Assembly (NCBI GenBank): GCA_002338255.1 | Contig: DDHX01000003.1 | Coordinates: 7,193-12,231 of the forward strand | DNA: 5,039 nucleotides | Direction of reading: 5' to 3' | DNA from: Ruminococcaceae bacterium UBA1865 | GTDB lineage: Bacteria > Bacillota > Clostridia > Oscillospirales > Acutalibacteraceae | Shown here: positions 4,703-5,039 of the stretch, one piece after another | How positions within the stretch are numbered: position 1 is the stretch's first letter | How the letters are laid out: every line of letters begins with the position of its first letter | Notes under the pieces: generated by a model | The model's database searches: none | Told to the model about the DNA's origin: nothing | Seen by the model: only the letters and a program-made list of their open reading frames with translations | Program-made: the position numbers and the translations under genes

Positions 4703-5039
4703 TCAGCAAATTCGTGGCAAACCTTCGCCATATAACTCCGTCAAAATTCTAATTCCGCCGATGTCTGTTTTCAGAAGCAGCGTTCCTGCTTCACCGGCGA
4801 TCACCTCACCAATCACGGCGGCGTTTTCCCCATATTGGCTGCCCTGCATACATTGCAGGGCTTTTTGCGCGTCTTCTTTGGCAACGACCGCAACCATTTT
4901 TCCCTCATTGCCCATATACAGCGGATCAAGACCCAAAATACCGCAAAAGCCGCGAACCTGATCACTGACGGGAATGTGATCCTCACAAAGTGAAATGCAG
5001 CACTGCGAAGCAGAAGCAAATTCATTCAGCACCGTTGAA
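4703..5039 (-). CDS. hypE: Hydrogenase maturation protein HypE (partial, C-terminal 111 residues)
   Basis: HypE makes the cyanide ligands of the [NiFe]-hydrogenase iron centre. HypF transfers a carbamoyl group to its C-terminal cysteine, HypE dehydrates this to a thiocyanate using ATP, and the cyanide passes to iron held by HypC-HypD. The visible part is the C-terminal third of a protein usually about 330-350 residues long. It keeps the family marks: STVLNEFA, IPVSDQVRGFCGILGLDPLY, NEGKMVAVV, AAVIGEV, GGIRILTELYGE and the invariant end PRIC, whose final cysteine is the modified residue. The GTG at 5032-5030 is an internal valine, because the frame stays open and family-like (Ser-Thr before it) up to the edge. 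The ATP-binding N-terminal domain lies off window, where other hyp genes would be expected. It converges on the reductase gene. Confidence 0.94.
   Translation of the reverse strand, partial: STVLNEFASASQCCISLCEDHIPVSDQVRGFCGILGLDPLYMGNEGKMVAVVAKEDAQKALQCMQGSQYGENAAVIGEVIAGEAGTLLLKTDIGGIRILTELYGEGLPRIC

Noticed and set aside
4703..5032. A complete 109-residue protein starting at GTG 5032
   Set aside because: The frame continues open to the window edge with Ser-Thr that fits HypE, and no ribosome site precedes the GTG, so it is an internal valine of a longer protein.

Overview
The window looks like a chromosomal stretch of an anaerobic, low-to-mid GC Bacillota, most likely a Clostridia member. 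This is inferred from the strong AGGAGG-type ribosome sites, TTG and GTG starts, AT-rich intergenic gaps with Rho-independent terminators, a BceR-like response regulator, an iron-sulfur aldo/keto reductase, and the C-terminus of the [NiFe]-hydrogenase maturation protein HypE. No genus can be named from the sequence alone. No mobile element, tRNA, rRNA or CRISPR array was seen.

Layout, left to right. (1) 1-468, minus: N-terminal part of an OmpR-family response regulator that runs off the left edge; its likely promoter lies at 546-574. (2) 767-1762, plus: complete type I L-asparaginase, followed by a strong terminator. (3) 1930-2613, plus: complete SGNH/GDSL hydrolase with a near-consensus promoter, followed by a 42-bp palindromic hairpin. 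(4) 2668-2935: about 270 bp without a recognisable gene. It is AT-rich, except that its right part holds a GC-rich 14-bp hairpin and then a terminator hairpin, so it is a candidate small structured RNA. (5) 2936-3319, minus: MerR-family regulator of the AdhR (thiol/aldehyde-responsive) kind with a cysteine-rich tail. (6) 3474-4613, plus and divergent from the regulator: aldo/keto reductase with two C-terminal cysteine clusters of 4Fe-4S type. (7) 4703-5039, minus: C-terminal 111 residues of HypE, running off the right edge.

The most informative regulatory feature is the 154-bp gap between the MerR gene and the reductase. Each gene has a promoter with a TTGACT -35 box, a 19-bp spacer and a good -10 box, and each carries the same TTAGAG-like dyad in the same position. 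Overlong spacers of this kind are the hallmark of promoters activated by MerR proteins. The pair therefore reads as a self-regulated unit in which the regulator switches on both itself and the reductase, probably on sensing reactive electrophiles or aldehydes. The other genes appear to be independent single transcription units, each separated by terminators or by divergent orientation.
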